From NCBI GenBank assembly GCA_016710325.1, contig JADJXK010000002.1:1674001-1738000 (forward strand): a stretch of 64,000 nt of DNA, given 5' to 3'. Shown piece by piece: positions 1 to 8,426 of the stretch. How positions within the stretch are numbered: the first letter of the stretch is position 1; the number at the start of each line of letters is the position of its first letter. The notes under the pieces are model-generated. The model was not told the origin of the DNA and did not search any database. It was given only the letters and a program-made list of their open reading frames with translations. This DNA comes from Candidatus Leptofilum proximum. GTDB lineage: Bacteria > Chloroflexota > Anaerolineae > Promineifilales > Promineifilaceae. The translations under genes were made by a program, and so were the position numbers.

Positions 1-812
1 GCCAGGGTTAACGGCCGTTCCCCCGGAAACCCTTCCTCAAAGCTGCCGCGGCTGGCAAAGTAGCCGCTGCCCAGGGTAAAAACCGTTTCCATGTGGTGCT
101 GCCGGGCGGGGTCAAACTCAGGCTGGGTCACGGACCAGGTCTCGTCTGCCAGCACAACCTGCTGCAAATCGGCCAGCGACACGTTGGCCAGGCTGTCGCG
201 GCGCTGGACACGGTTGTGCTGGTGCAGCAGCGTTTCGAACCGTTCGGCGGGACCCAACGCCAGCGCGGGCATTCCGGCAGAAACGGCCGCTTCAATACCC
301 GCCGCCGCATCTTCCACCACCAGGCACTGGTCCGGCGGTACGTTCAGCCGCGCCGCGCCATGGCGGAAGAGGTCCGGCGCTGGTTTGGGGTGTTTCACGC
401 TGTGGCCGTCGGCAATGACGGCCAGGCGGTCGGCGATTCCTAGCTGGGCCACGACGGTAGCCGCGTTGCGGCTGGCGGAGGCCAGGCCGTAGGGAATGCC
501 CGCTGCGTCCAGCTCGTCCAGCAGCCGCACCACGCCGGGCAGCAAATCCTGGGGCGATACTTGTTCCAGCATTTCCTGGTAGTAGCCGTTTTTGCGATCC
601 ATCATGGCCTGCGAGGTGGTCTCGTCCACCTCGCGCCCGGCCAGAATGAGCTGCAGCGATTCACGGCGGGAGACGCCGCGCAGTTTTTCGTTGGCCTGGC
701 GCGAAAAGGGGATTCCTTCCTGATCGGCCAATTTTTTCCAGGAAAGATAGTGGTATTCGGCCGTATCGGTTAACACGCCATCGAGATCGAAGAGTACCGC
801 TTTGAGGATCAT
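1..812 (-). CDS. beta-phosphoglucomutase / GH65 sugar phosphorylase fusion (partial)
   Basis: The reading frame starts at ATG 812 behind an AGGAG ribosome site and runs open off the left edge (270 codons visible). Residues 1 to about 215 are a HAD phosphatase of the beta-phosphoglucomutase type: the nucleophile motif is DLDGVLTD near residue 8, KHPKPAPD holds the conserved Lys, and VVEDAAAGIEAA holds the acidic motif. The frame then continues without a stop into ETVFTLGSGYFASRGSFEEG, which matches the N-terminus of glycoside hydrolase family 65 (maltose, trehalose or kojibiose phosphorylases). Such a protein would split an alpha-glucoside with phosphate and isomerise the resulting beta-glucose-1-phosphate to glucose-6-phosphate, presumably in the cytoplasm. 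The LacI gene just upstream in the same direction is the likely regulator. The substrate cannot be read from the visible part. Confidence 0.88.
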   Translation of the reverse strand, partial: MILKAVLFDLDGVLTDTAEYHYLSWKKLADQEGIPFSRQANEKLRGVSRRESLQLILAGREVDETTSQAMMDRKNGYYQEMLEQVSPQDLLPGVVRLLDELDAAGIPYGLASASRNAATVVAQLGIADRLAVIADGHSVKHPKPAPDLFRHGAARLNVPPDQCLVVEDAAAGIEAAVSAGMPALALGPAERFETLLHQHNRVQRRDSLANVSLADLQQVVLADETWSVTQPEFDPARQHHMETVFTLGSGYFASRGSFEEGFPGERPLTL

Positions 813-857
813 TCCCTCTCCTAATAAAACACACAACGAGTAGATCAAGCTGAGTCC

Positions 858-894
858 GCATCCTCAGATGCGGGCTACGGGCATCTGAGGATGC
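858..894. repeat. 14-bp inverted repeat between lacI and GH65 gene
   Basis: Two perfect 14-base arms (858-871 and 881-894, GCATCCTCAGATGC and its complement) are separated by 9 bases. There is no T-run right after the stem on the minus strand, so it looks more like an intergenic repeat or RNA-processing hairpin than a classical terminator. Confidence 0.6.
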
Positions 895-981
895 CCTACT
901 CCTCTGCAGAGGCCTCCCACGAGAGGCTGCATCAATTGGCAGGATTGTTATGTCAATAAGTAAAATTGGTTTACGATGCGC

Positions 982-2001
982 TCAGCTTGAATGACGAATA
1001 ATGAGCTCTGGTTTGAGCAAAATGCCATTCTGGTCGATAGGCTCGTCATTGAGCTGTTTGAGCAGCAGATTAACCACCTGCTGACCGACTTCCGGAATGG
1101 GCTGGCGTACGGTGGTGAGGGCGGGATGCAAAAATTCGGCCGTGGGCACATCGTCGAAGCCGGTGACGGCCACATCGTGCCCCACTTCCAGCCCCAGCGC
1201 CTGTGCCCCATTAAGCGCGCCAATAGCCACCTGGTCGCTGACACACATAACGGCCGTTGGCCGCTGCGCCACTGGCAAATTCAGCAAACGGCTTACACCC
1301 TGAAAGCCGCTCTGCACGCTGTTATCGCCACGAATCAGCCAGGCATCATCGCAGGCAATGCCCGCATCCGCCAGGCCGCGGCGGTAGCCCCGCTCGCGTT
1401 CTTCACCGGCACGCGACCCCTCGGGCCAGGTGATGAGCCCAATGCGCTGGTGGCCCTGGGCTACCAGGTGGGCCACGGTGATGCGGGTGCCGTACTGGCC
1501 ATCCACATCCACCCAGCAATAATCCCAGGCGTCGTTGGCCCGGCCAAAGCTGGCAAAGGGAATGTTTTGCTCGATGAGGTAGGCAATGCGGGGATCGTTG
1601 TGATTGGTGTCGGCCAGGATAAACCCCTCCACCTGCCGCCGGGCGAACAGTTCCCGGTAGGGCGTGACGTTGAGCGGCTCGTCGTCGCCAATTAAAAAGG
1701 TCAGCAGGTGGTAACCGTGGGCTTCCACCACTTCGGCGGCGCTGGCCAGGAACTGGTCCAGGATAGGATGGGTGGCGGCACCTTTGGCCAGGCGCCAGGC
1801 ATAGCCGATGAGGTTGCTGGATTGGGTGCGTAAGTTGCGGGCGGCGATATTGGGGCGGTAACCGAGTTGGGCAGCGGCCGTTTCAATCCGTGCCTGCGTT
1901 TCAGGAGTGACTTTGATTTGCCCTTGCAGTACTTTGGAGACCGTCTGGTAGCTAACGCCCGCCTCTTTGGCCACATCCTTGAGGGTTACTTTCGCACTCA
2001 T
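982..2001 (-). CDS. LacI-family transcriptional regulator
   Basis: This 339-residue protein has the family's usual length. The N-terminal helix-turn-helix is TLKDVAKEAGVSYQTVSKVL (residues 6-25), followed by the hinge helix around residues 50-60 and a periplasmic-binding-protein-like sugar-sensing domain from about residue 62 (LIGYAW) to the end. In LacI proteins this domain binds a sugar or sugar phosphate and changes operator binding. The ATG at 2001 is preceded by GGAGAAAAGGGAA. Two palindromic operator copies lie 15 to 46 bases upstream, which suggests autoregulation. The next gene in the same direction is the phosphoglucomutase/GH65 fusion, so control of alpha-glucoside use is the likely role. 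The effector is unknown. Confidence 0.93.
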   Translation of the reverse strand: MSAKVTLKDVAKEAGVSYQTVSKVLQGQIKVTPETQARIETAAAQLGYRPNIAARNLRTQSSNLIGYAWRLAKGAATHPILDQFLASAAEVVEAHGYHLLTFLIGDDEPLNVTPYRELFARRQVEGFILADTNHNDPRIAYLIEQNIPFASFGRANDAWDYCWVDVDGQYGTRITVAHLVAQGHQRIGLITWPEGSRAGEERERGYRRGLADAGIACDDAWLIRGDNSVQSGFQGVSRLLNLPVAQRPTAVMCVSDQVAIGALNGAQALGLEVGHDVAVTGFDDVPTAEFLHPALTTVRQPIPEVGQQVVNLLLKQLNDEPIDQNGILLKPELIIRHSS

Positions 2002-2015
2002 TTCCCTTTTCTCCT

Positions 2016-2047
2016 CTAAGCGAACGTTCGCACGAACGTTCGCTTAG
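2016..2047. promoter_or_regulatory. double palindromic LacI operator
   Basis: A 32-base perfect inverted repeat (15 + 2 + 15) lies just upstream of the lacI start. It holds two tandem copies of CGAACGTTCG, each itself a perfect palindrome with the central CG of LacI-family operators, with centres 12 bases apart. Two dimers could bind side by side. That the adjacent LacI protein binds it is inference from position. Confidence 0.8.
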
Positions 2048-2435
2048 ATTAAAGCACAGCCATAGGCGCCTTGTCAAGTCTCTTTTTTTGTAAATGGCAA
2101 TTCGGAACAAGATGTAGGGGTGGGACAGGCGGGCCAGGATCAGGGTCAGACATTGGGTCTCGCTTCCCGTCTGTCTCGCCCAAAACGGCCGTTGCCTAAC
2201 GACAGGACGAGTCGGCGCGGAAAAAAGGCTGCTTGTTTGCCCGAAATCATACCGCGCCGTCCCGCCCCTACCAAAAAACCTACATATTTTGAATTGCTGT
2301 TTTGTGAACAAGAAGCCTTGAAACGTAAGAAAGAACATTAAATATGCGGCTGTTCCCTGGCAGGAACAACTTAGCAAGGCTGCACAGCCTTCCCGGCGCG
2401 TATGAAAAGTGGCTGGTCTGGGTAAAAAACGGCCG
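2048..2435. other. 388-base gene-free stretch with small hairpins
   Basis: This stretch lies between the 3' end of fbp and the lacI operator. It holds a TGTTCC/GGAACA hairpin at 2351-2368, a perfect AAGGCTG-CA-CAGCCTT palindrome at 2376-2391, and copies of ACGGCCGT near 2187 and 2429. A long open frame on the minus strand here has no family resemblance and I do not call it a gene. Confidence 0.5.
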
Positions 2436-4397
2436 TTACTGCTCTTTAATCAACCCTTCCCGGTAGGCTGCCAGCAGCGCTTCGAGCTGGTGAATCTTGG
2501 CCTGGATGTGGCGGCCTTCGTCCGTGTCGCGCACGCGAATGCGGGCGTAGTTGGCCTCCAGAATCTCGGTTTTGGAGTGAATGTCCAGCTCTTGCTCGAT
2601 GGCTTTTTGGGTGGATTCAAACGGCGCGTGGGACGCCAGCAGAAAGCCATAGGAGTTGTGGATGAGCGTGTACCCGGCAATGCCGGTTTTATCCTGGTAC
2701 GCCTTGGAAAAACCGCCATCGATGACGATGAGACGGCCGTTGGCCTTCACCGGGCTCTCCCCCTTCTTCACCTGCACCGGCACGTGCCCGTTGATGATGC
2801 GCGCCGTTTTGGGATCGAGACCAAACTCTTTGAGGATTTTTACGGCCGTTTCCGGCTTATCCCGCAGCGCATAGTAGGCATTTTTCCCCTCCGCGTGAGT
2901 GGCCGGATCGGCCAGGAAGTAGCGCTCGAAGGTGGCCATCTTTTCCTTGCCAAACAGCGGCGAGCGGTCGCCGCTCCACAAATACCACATCACGTCCATA
3001 CCGTACTGCTTTAGCTCGGGATCGCTGGCAAAATAAGCCTGCCGCGCCAGCCGATCCAGCCGGTCCATAAACTCCTTGGCCCGGTACGTCTTGCCGTCCA
3101 CCCGCACCGAGGCAAACGAGCCGTCTGGCTTCATGGCAATACAGCCGTGATACAGCAAATTGCCGTTATAAATCAGGTAGAGGCTGCCCTTGGAGTACAA
3201 AAAACGCACGTGCCGCTGCAAGCGCTCGCTGTTGGCAAACGACAGGCGCAGCTTTTCCAACACCAGCTGTTCTTTTTCGGTCAGGGCATACGGATCATGA
3301 GGATCAACGGTGGGGAAATGGGTGTCCAGCAGCGGATGTTCCTGCCCATCCAGGCGGATGGTGCCTTTGTCAAAGTCGATCTTGTCCAGCAGCAGCCGGT
3401 CCTTCATCACAAACTGCTTGCGGCGCTGGATGATTTGGGCTTCCAACTTCAGCTGAATGATGGTAATCGCCTTGTGCATTTTAGACATCAGCTGTAACTC
3501 GTTGGGGGTGAACTCTTCGGCCGTTTCTTTGGGAAAAAACCGCGCACACGCATCATCGGCGTAATGTTCCATGGCAAAGGAGGCCAGGGGCAGCAGGCTG
3601 ACGGCGTAGCCATTCTCCAGCGTTTCCATGTTGCCGTAGCGCAGGCAAATGCGGATGACGTTGGCCAGGCACGCCTCGCTGCCCGCCGCCGCGCCCATCC
3701 ACAAGATATCGTGGTTGCCCCACTGCACGTCCACCGCGTGGTAATCCAGCAGCTTGTCCATGATGATGTGTGCCCCCGGCCCCCGGTCGTACACGTCGCC
3801 GATGACGTGCAGCCGGGCAATGGCCAGCCGCTGGATCAGCTCGGCCATGGCCACGATGAAGGCGTTGGCCCGGTCGGTGGAAATGATGGTGTCGATGATG
3901 CTCTGGTAATATTGCTGCTTATTTTCCAGTCCTTCCTGCTCGTGCAGCAGCTCTTCGATGATGAAGGCAAAATCGTCGGGTAGGGCTTCGCGTACGGCCG
4001 TACGCGTATATTTAGAGGCCAGCGACCGGCACAGTTTAATCAGCCGGAACAGGGTGATGCGGTACCATTCCGCCTTGTTCGGCACTTCCTTCAAAATCAG
4101 CGGCAGCTTCTGTTCGGGGTAGTAGATGAGCGTGGCAAAGTTGCGTTTCTCTTTGTCCAGCAGCGAATTGGCAAAAATCTCCTCAATCTTGCGCCGGATC
4201 GAGCCTGAGCCATTTTTCAGCACGTGCAAAAACGCCTCGTACTCGCCATGCACATCGGAGATAAAATGTTCGGTGCCTTTGGGCAGGTTCAAATTGGCGC
4301 TGAGGTTGATGATGGCTATCGACGCGGCCTGAATGGAGCGATATTGTTGGGCCAGCAGTTCCAGGAAGCTGAGGCTGTACGTTTCTTTCTCGGACAT
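2436..4397 (-). CDS. fbp: fructose-1,6-bisphosphatase class III
   Basis: This 653-residue protein hydrolyses fructose-1,6-bisphosphate to fructose-6-phosphate (gluconeogenesis). It is the Firmicutes-type class III enzyme with a metallophosphoesterase fold, and its length agrees with the family (about 640-670). Visible metal-site motifs are SDVHGEYEAF near the N-terminus, VIGDVYDRGP, WGNHDILWMGAAAG and, in the C-terminal third, IINGHVPV. The frame is open 16 codons further upstream, but ATG 4397 has a strong GGAGGAG site 6 bases before it and the family-like start MSEKETYSLSFLELL, so I use it. A FruK-like kinase upstream in the same direction would supply fructose-1,6-bisphosphate, but 393 bases separate this gene from that cluster, so it probably has its own promoter. 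Confidence 0.95.
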   Translation of the reverse strand: MSEKETYSLSFLELLAQQYRSIQAASIAIINLSANLNLPKGTEHFISDVHGEYEAFLHVLKNGSGSIRRKIEEIFANSLLDKEKRNFATLIYYPEQKLPLILKEVPNKAEWYRITLFRLIKLCRSLASKYTRTAVREALPDDFAFIIEELLHEQEGLENKQQYYQSIIDTIISTDRANAFIVAMAELIQRLAIARLHVIGDVYDRGPGAHIIMDKLLDYHAVDVQWGNHDILWMGAAAGSEACLANVIRICLRYGNMETLENGYAVSLLPLASFAMEHYADDACARFFPKETAEEFTPNELQLMSKMHKAITIIQLKLEAQIIQRRKQFVMKDRLLLDKIDFDKGTIRLDGQEHPLLDTHFPTVDPHDPYALTEKEQLVLEKLRLSFANSERLQRHVRFLYSKGSLYLIYNGNLLYHGCIAMKPDGSFASVRVDGKTYRAKEFMDRLDRLARQAYFASDPELKQYGMDVMWYLWSGDRSPLFGKEKMATFERYFLADPATHAEGKNAYYALRDKPETAVKILKEFGLDPKTARIINGHVPVQVKKGESPVKANGRLIVIDGGFSKAYQDKTGIAGYTLIHNSYGFLLASHAPFESTQKAIEQELDIHSKTEILEANYARIRVRDTDEGRHIQAKIHQLEALLAAYREGLIKEQ

Positions 4398-4790
4398 TGG
4401 CTTCTCCTCCACGAAATGAGGCGGCAAAAATAGCTGAACTGGCAACTATTTTCGGAGAAGAAGCCAAAAAACGCAAAGACCGCTTTCCTTCTCGTTCCTA
4501 CGCTCCGCGTGGGAATGCAGGGGCGGCACTCCGCGCCGCGTAAGGGACGCCGGAGCGTCCCGATCTTCATTCGACGCGTTTGTAATTTCTAAAACAATCA
4601 GGCAACTTTTGCACAGCACCTATGTTTGTCATTTCGAGGTCCTCCGAGAAATCCCTCTAAACTTTCGTGGCCTTTAGGGATTCGCAGAGTTCCAGGGATT
4701 TCTCCCTTTGGTCGAAATGACAACCGAAGGTATCAGGTAATTCCCTGCTTATTTTCTTAAAGTGCAAGAGCGTGGGAACGAGGAGATGGA
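4398..4790. other. 393-base intergenic region with an inverted repeat
   Basis: No gene seen. An 11-base inverted repeat (TGTCATTTCGA at 4627-4637, TCGAAATGACA at 4712-4722) brackets imperfect copies of an AGAAATCCCT word. Layouts like this, built on GTCATTTCGA, are common dispersed intergenic repeats in environmental bacteria. A second GC-rich segment at about 4495-4560 has short repeats of GGAACG/CGTCCC type. Confidence 0.5.
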
Positions 4791-5141
4791 CTACTTTGGC
4801 AAACGGTGTTCCAGGTGGGCGTAAAACCAGTTGGCCACCGTGCGCGACACCCCTTTGCGCGCGCCAAACATCAGCTTTTGCCCCACGGCGTTCAGCGGGT
4901 AAATCTCCACGGCCACAGCGCTGCTGGCCTCATCTGGCGCGCTGATGGTGACCTTCATCTGGGTACGATCGCCCAGCACTTTGCCCAAAATCTTCTTGTC
5001 GAAGCGGGCCTCCACCACCCCGGCCGACACGTCCTGGCTCAGCACCTTGCCCTCTAGCCCGGCAATGGCTGCCAAGGCGGCCTGGTAAACTGCCTGCGCA
5101 TCGGCAGGGTATTGTTTTTCATCGTTAACCGTGAAGGACAT
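4791..5141 (-). CDS. hypothetical protein, coupled to fruK
   Basis: This is a 116-residue soluble protein I do not recognise. It starts MSFTVNDEKQYPADAQAVYQ, has an alternating beta-rich middle and ends with a helix that includes WFYAHLEHRLPK. The size and the opening pattern (a charged strand, then an alpha-helix beginning at YPADAQAVYQAAL) could suit a small START/SRPBCC-like fold, but this is weak. The start overlaps the end of the PfkB kinase gene by 17 bases in another frame, so it is almost certainly translated as the last gene of that operon. No signal peptide or membrane segment is visible. Confidence 0.75.
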   Translation of the reverse strand: MSFTVNDEKQYPADAQAVYQAALAAIAGLEGKVLSQDVSAGVVEARFDKKILGKVLGDRTQMKVTISAPDEASSAVAVEIYPLNAVGQKLMFGARKGVSRTVANWFYAHLEHRLPK

Positions 5142-6078
5142 TTTGCGTCTCCAATTTTGTGATTTTCACCTGGGCCAGCAGGGATTGCACCAGATCGGCG
5201 GAGCCTACGGCCGTTCCCGCCAGACTCGCCGTGGCCGCCCCACAAGCAATACCCCAGGCCAGTGCCTCGGCCACCAGCCTGCCCTGGCTGAGGCCATACA
5301 CCAGCCCGCCCACCATCGAATCGCCCGCACCAATCGGGTTGCACTCCTCGATGACTGGCGATTCGGCCAGCCAGGCCGCCTGCCCGTCGTAGAAGACAGC
5401 CCCCGCCTTGCCCAAGGAAATGATGATATTTTGCGGACCCAGCAGCTGGACTTTTTGCGCCGCAGCCACAGCATCTTGCGGTGTGGCAATGGGCCGCCCG
5501 CTCAGGCTGCTGGCTTCGCTGTCGTTGGGCTTGATGAGAAACGGCCGTGCCCCACATCCCTGCACCAGCGCCGCCCCGCTCGTATCCAAAATCGCCTGCC
5601 CGCTGCCCGACTGGATCAAGGCAACTAACTCGCCATAAACGCTCTGCGGCAGGCCCGGCGGCAAACTGCCCGCCAGCACCCACCAGTCGCCCGGCTGGAC
5701 CAGCTGCTCAACCTGGGCCAGCAGCTCCCGCAGGTCCGCGGCTGAGATCGTTGGCCCGGATTCATTCACCTTCAGATAGCGGTCGTGCTGATTGGTAACA
5801 ATGCTCACGTTAGTGCGCGTATCCCCTTCGATCCAGGTAAAAGCGGTTTCAATATCCAGCTCAACGAGCATTTCCGCCAGCAGTTCGCCGCTTTTGCCCC
5901 CGGCAAAACCCAGGGCCACGCTCCTGGCTCCGAGGGAAGCCAACATGCGCGACACGTTAAACCCCTTGCCGCCGCAGTCCACCCGCGCCTCACTGGCGCG
6001 CAGCACGGTGTCAAAAGCAAATTCATTGATAGTTAGTTCCCGGTCAACGGCCGGGTTGAGCGTTACGGTGTAGATCAT
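5125..6078 (-). CDS. fruK: 1-phosphofructokinase-like PfkB kinase
   Basis: This 317-residue protein has the length and motifs of hexose-phosphate kinases in the PfkB/ribokinase family. It opens MIYTVTLNPAVDRELT as in FruK/LacC. GGKGFNVSRMLASLG (near residues 37-51) is PfkB signature 1 and NPIGAGDSMVGG (near residue 250) carries the catalytic Asp and anion hole. The expected reaction is fructose-1-phosphate (or tagatose-6-phosphate) plus ATP to the 1,6-bisphosphate. It sits in the same direction as the mannitol-type PTS genes and an NAD(P)-dependent sugar-phosphate dehydrogenase, so it probably phosphorylates the product of that pathway. FruK versus LacC cannot be separated by eye. Confidence 0.88.
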   Translation of the reverse strand: MIYTVTLNPAVDRELTINEFAFDTVLRASEARVDCGGKGFNVSRMLASLGARSVALGFAGGKSGELLAEMLVELDIETAFTWIEGDTRTNVSIVTNQHDRYLKVNESGPTISAADLRELLAQVEQLVQPGDWWVLAGSLPPGLPQSVYGELVALIQSGSGQAILDTSGAALVQGCGARPFLIKPNDSEASSLSGRPIATPQDAVAAAQKVQLLGPQNIIISLGKAGAVFYDGQAAWLAESPVIEECNPIGAGDSMVGGLVYGLSQGRLVAEALAWGIACGAATASLAGTAVGSADLVQSLLAQVKITKLETQNVLHG

Positions 6079-6090
6079 AGGTTTAATTGG

Positions 6091-6148
6091 GTGAGGCGTG
6101 AAACGTGAAACGTGAGGGCATTGTCACGTTTCACGCTTCACGTTTCAC
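6091..6148. repeat. family A tandem-word inverted repeat
   Basis: The left arm holds tandem GTGAAAC-type words (6091-6115) and the right arm holds the complement (6124-6148), forming a hairpin of about 20 base pairs with an 8-base loop. The stop codon (TGA) of the membrane protein gene at 6145 lies inside the right arm. Other copies are at 8328, 18918, 44516 and 51119. Confidence 0.9.
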
Positions 6149-6516
6149 TTATCACTCTGTGCCAGCCACCAGCCCGCCAGGCCACCCAGCACCGTGGTGA
6201 AGGCAGTAACCAGCCACTTGCCACCGAGGTCAAAGGCGTAGTGGCGGCCTTCCAGCAGGGCCAGCACCAGGGCAAATTTGATAAAGTTGGTAACGGCCGT
6301 TTTCCCCAATTCCGGCAGCGTTGGTCGAGCTTTTTTCAGCAAACCCAAAATGGTTACGGCCGCTGCGGCCAACAAAGCTAGGGCCACAGCCGCCAAAAAG
6401 TTTGGTTCCCGCAGCGGGCGGAAAAACAGGCCAAAGTAAAGACCCAGCCCCGCACCCACCAGGATGTATTGGGTAACGGCCGTTTTGCCCGATGGGCGCG
6501 CTTTTTGTTTGGTCAC
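6145..6516 (-). CDS. small membrane protein, unknown function
   Basis: This protein of about 123 residues has four hydrophobic segments (around ILVGAGLGLYFGLFF, LAAVALALLAAAAVTILGLL, NFIKFALVLALL and LVTAFTTVLGGLAGWWL) and a basic N-terminus (VTKQKARPSGK). I do not recognise a family. An ATG-initiated frame extends back to 6585, but that part only overlaps the upstream dehydrogenase. The GTG at 6516 has GGAG upstream, directly at the stop codon of the preceding gene, so translational coupling at GTG is preferred. Its stop codon is provided by the family A repeat. It lies between the dehydrogenase and fruK in the same direction. Confidence 0.7.
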   Translation of the reverse strand: MTKQKARPSGKTAVTQYILVGAGLGLYFGLFFRPLREPNFLAAVALALLAAAAVTILGLLKKARPTLPELGKTAVTNFIKFALVLALLEGRHYAFDLGGKWLVTAFTTVLGGLAGWWLAQSDK

Positions 6517-6520
6517 CACC

Positions 6521-8269
6521 CTACTCCGGCTGCCAGAACGTTTCGACGAGGGCGGCTTCGGCTTCGGCCGTCCACACGTCGCCATCGGCCAGCCTGGCGG
6601 CGACGGCAGGATACTTTTCCTTGAGCTCGTCCAGGCCCATGAGCGGCAGGCCGCTAATTTGCGGGAAGATCACCACCTTGCCCGGATACCGCCCCTCCAT
6701 CATCGCCGCCACGCCATCGCGGGCCGCTTCCATGCCGCCCACGGCCGCCACCGACCGGTTAGGCGACAAATCGCCCGAGACGGTTTTGGCAATCACCATC
6801 GCCTGGTCTGCCAGCGCCGAGCCGGACGTGCCGGTAAACTGAGCGTTATGTAAATACACCGCGCTCATGTCCAACGCCGCCATCGTGCCGTTGGGCACCC
6901 CGGCAAACAGCACCAACATGCCGTCGGGCGCCAGGTAGGTGCCCGCTTCAGCCATCAGCGGGGCGACGGGCACACACACCACCACGTCATCGGCGCCAAT
7001 CTGGTCCGTGGCGTTTAGCACAAAGTCCCGCAAGGATTCTTCTTCGCCGGCCGGGTTGAAGGTGAGCAGCTGTTTGCCGTTGGCTTCCGCCAGCGCCGCA
7101 AACCGGTCGGCCAAGGCCGCCAGACGCATGTCGTTCACCTCCGTGGCGATGATGAGGTTGGGGCCGTTTTTCAACTCGATGGCCCGCTGCACGTGCATCT
7201 GCCCCATCGGCCCACCCGCGCCCACAAATACGGCCGCTCCCCCCGCCCGTAAATCACACCGGTTGCGCGCCTCGCCGTAGGAAGCGGCAATGTCTGGCCC
7301 TGGATTGCCCACGTAGGCGGTGTAGTGATAATGAATGCGCCCCACGTCAATCTGCACCGGGCCGTCTAACGGGGCATCGCCCACCAGGTTGAAGGTGCCG
7401 CGGAAGGCGGTGAGTTTGGCGGCTTCGCTGACCCACTCGGCGCTGTGCGGCGCCAGCATGATGATGTCATCAATCCCTTCATCGTTGGTGAGTTCCGCTT
7501 TGAGCGCGGGGAAGTCAGACGGCCGTAACCCATCCCGCACAAACATCTCTACATCCGCGCCCGCCTTTTGCCGGATCAACGCCTTCACCCCCTCCGGCAC
7601 ATCGCTCAGCACCACCAGCGATGGAGCGGGCAGCTCGCCGGAAAAAGTGTACGCAGTCTCATCACCCGGCTGGCCAATCACCCAGAGGCGGCCCCCGGCT
7701 TTGGGCTGCAGGCGGCGGCGCTGCGTGTACGACGCTTCCACGCAGGCCCACGGTTCGGTGAGCGCCGTTTCAGCGTAGCCCAGGTCGTCGGTGAGCGGCA
7801 GCACGTAGGCGCCGTCGTCGGCGTCTAGCACTTCCGGCCCGATGAGGTGGTACTGGGTCAGTCCGCCGGGAATGGTGTAGCCGTAGGCGGTGGAACGGCC
7901 GTTTTGGTAAATATCTGGTTGAATGGCCAGCCGCTGCCCGGCATGGTACTGGTCCTGCAAATTTTTACCCACCTTGATGATCGTCAGGGCGGCTTCATGC
8001 CCCAGGCGGGTTGGCTCCTCGGCCAGGTTGCGATTGTACAATTTGGGATGCGCACCGCCCTGTTTGATCAGCTTGACGTCGGAAAAACACATGCCTACGC
8101 TGTCTACGCGAACCAGCAGCTGGTTGTCGGCCGGGTCGGGGATGGGAAAGGCTTCGGGACGGCCGTCGCGGCCAATGTTCTCGATCCCTGCGCCGTACAT
8201 ATTCCAGGCCCACGTTTGCCCCGGCAAAGGTGCCTGACCAGTACGGTACAGTTCATATTTGTTTGTCAT
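6521..8269 (-). CDS. zinc-dependent sugar-phosphate dehydrogenase (sorbose-1-phosphate reductase-like)
   Basis: This 582-residue protein belongs to the zinc alcohol dehydrogenase (MDR) superfamily but is much longer than the usual 350. Catalytic-zinc residues are suggested by GMCFSDVK and RLGHEAAL, with a third site near ALTEPWACVE. The NAD(P)-binding Rossmann motif is AVFVGAGGPMGQMH, later than usual because about 150 extra residues separate the two domains. The MCFSDVK version of the motif and the long insert resemble L-sorbose-1-phosphate reductases (SorE type). With an adjacent PTS that would deliver a phosphorylated hexitol or ketose, interconversion of hexitol phosphate and ketose phosphate is the likely reaction. 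The exact sugar is not known. Confidence 0.8.
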   Translation of the reverse strand: MTNKYELYRTGQAPLPGQTWAWNMYGAGIENIGRDGRPEAFPIPDPADNQLLVRVDSVGMCFSDVKLIKQGGAHPKLYNRNLAEEPTRLGHEAALTIIKVGKNLQDQYHAGQRLAIQPDIYQNGRSTAYGYTIPGGLTQYHLIGPEVLDADDGAYVLPLTDDLGYAETALTEPWACVEASYTQRRRLQPKAGGRLWVIGQPGDETAYTFSGELPAPSLVVLSDVPEGVKALIRQKAGADVEMFVRDGLRPSDFPALKAELTNDEGIDDIIMLAPHSAEWVSEAAKLTAFRGTFNLVGDAPLDGPVQIDVGRIHYHYTAYVGNPGPDIAASYGEARNRCDLRAGGAAVFVGAGGPMGQMHVQRAIELKNGPNLIIATEVNDMRLAALADRFAALAEANGKQLLTFNPAGEEESLRDFVLNATDQIGADDVVVCVPVAPLMAEAGTYLAPDGMLVLFAGVPNGTMAALDMSAVYLHNAQFTGTSGSALADQAMVIAKTVSGDLSPNRSVAAVGGMEAARDGVAAMMEGRYPGKVVIFPQISGLPLMGLDELKEKYPAVAARLADGDVWTAEAEAALVETFWQPE

Positions 8270-8327
8270 TGTCTCACTCTACTTTTGAATTTGGCCCTTT
8301 GAGAATTCGTGGCATTAAGCGAATGAT

Positions 8328-8378
8328 GCGTGAAACGTGAAACGTGAAAAAGAGCAAATCTCGTTTCACGTTTCACGC
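8328..8378. repeat. family A tandem-word inverted repeat
   Basis: GCGTGAAACGTGAAACGTGA (8328-8347) is followed by its near-complement at 8361-8378. It lies in the 157-base gap between the HPr-EI fusion and the dehydrogenase. The hairpin could stabilise or partly terminate the PTS transcript. Confidence 0.88.
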
Positions 8379-8426
8379 CAAGCTCCAAGAAATCCAAAAG
8401 GCATAAATGTTCGTTAATTTGGTAAC

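Noticed and set aside
1952..2377. 141-codon frame across the lacI operator
   Set aside because: It overlaps the start of lacI in another frame and crosses the operator; product is not protein-like and has no ribosome site.
6091..6148. Tandem GTGAAAC words as a CRISPR array
   Set aside because: Words are only 7 bases long with no spacers, and the second half is the inverse complement, so it is a hairpin repeat.
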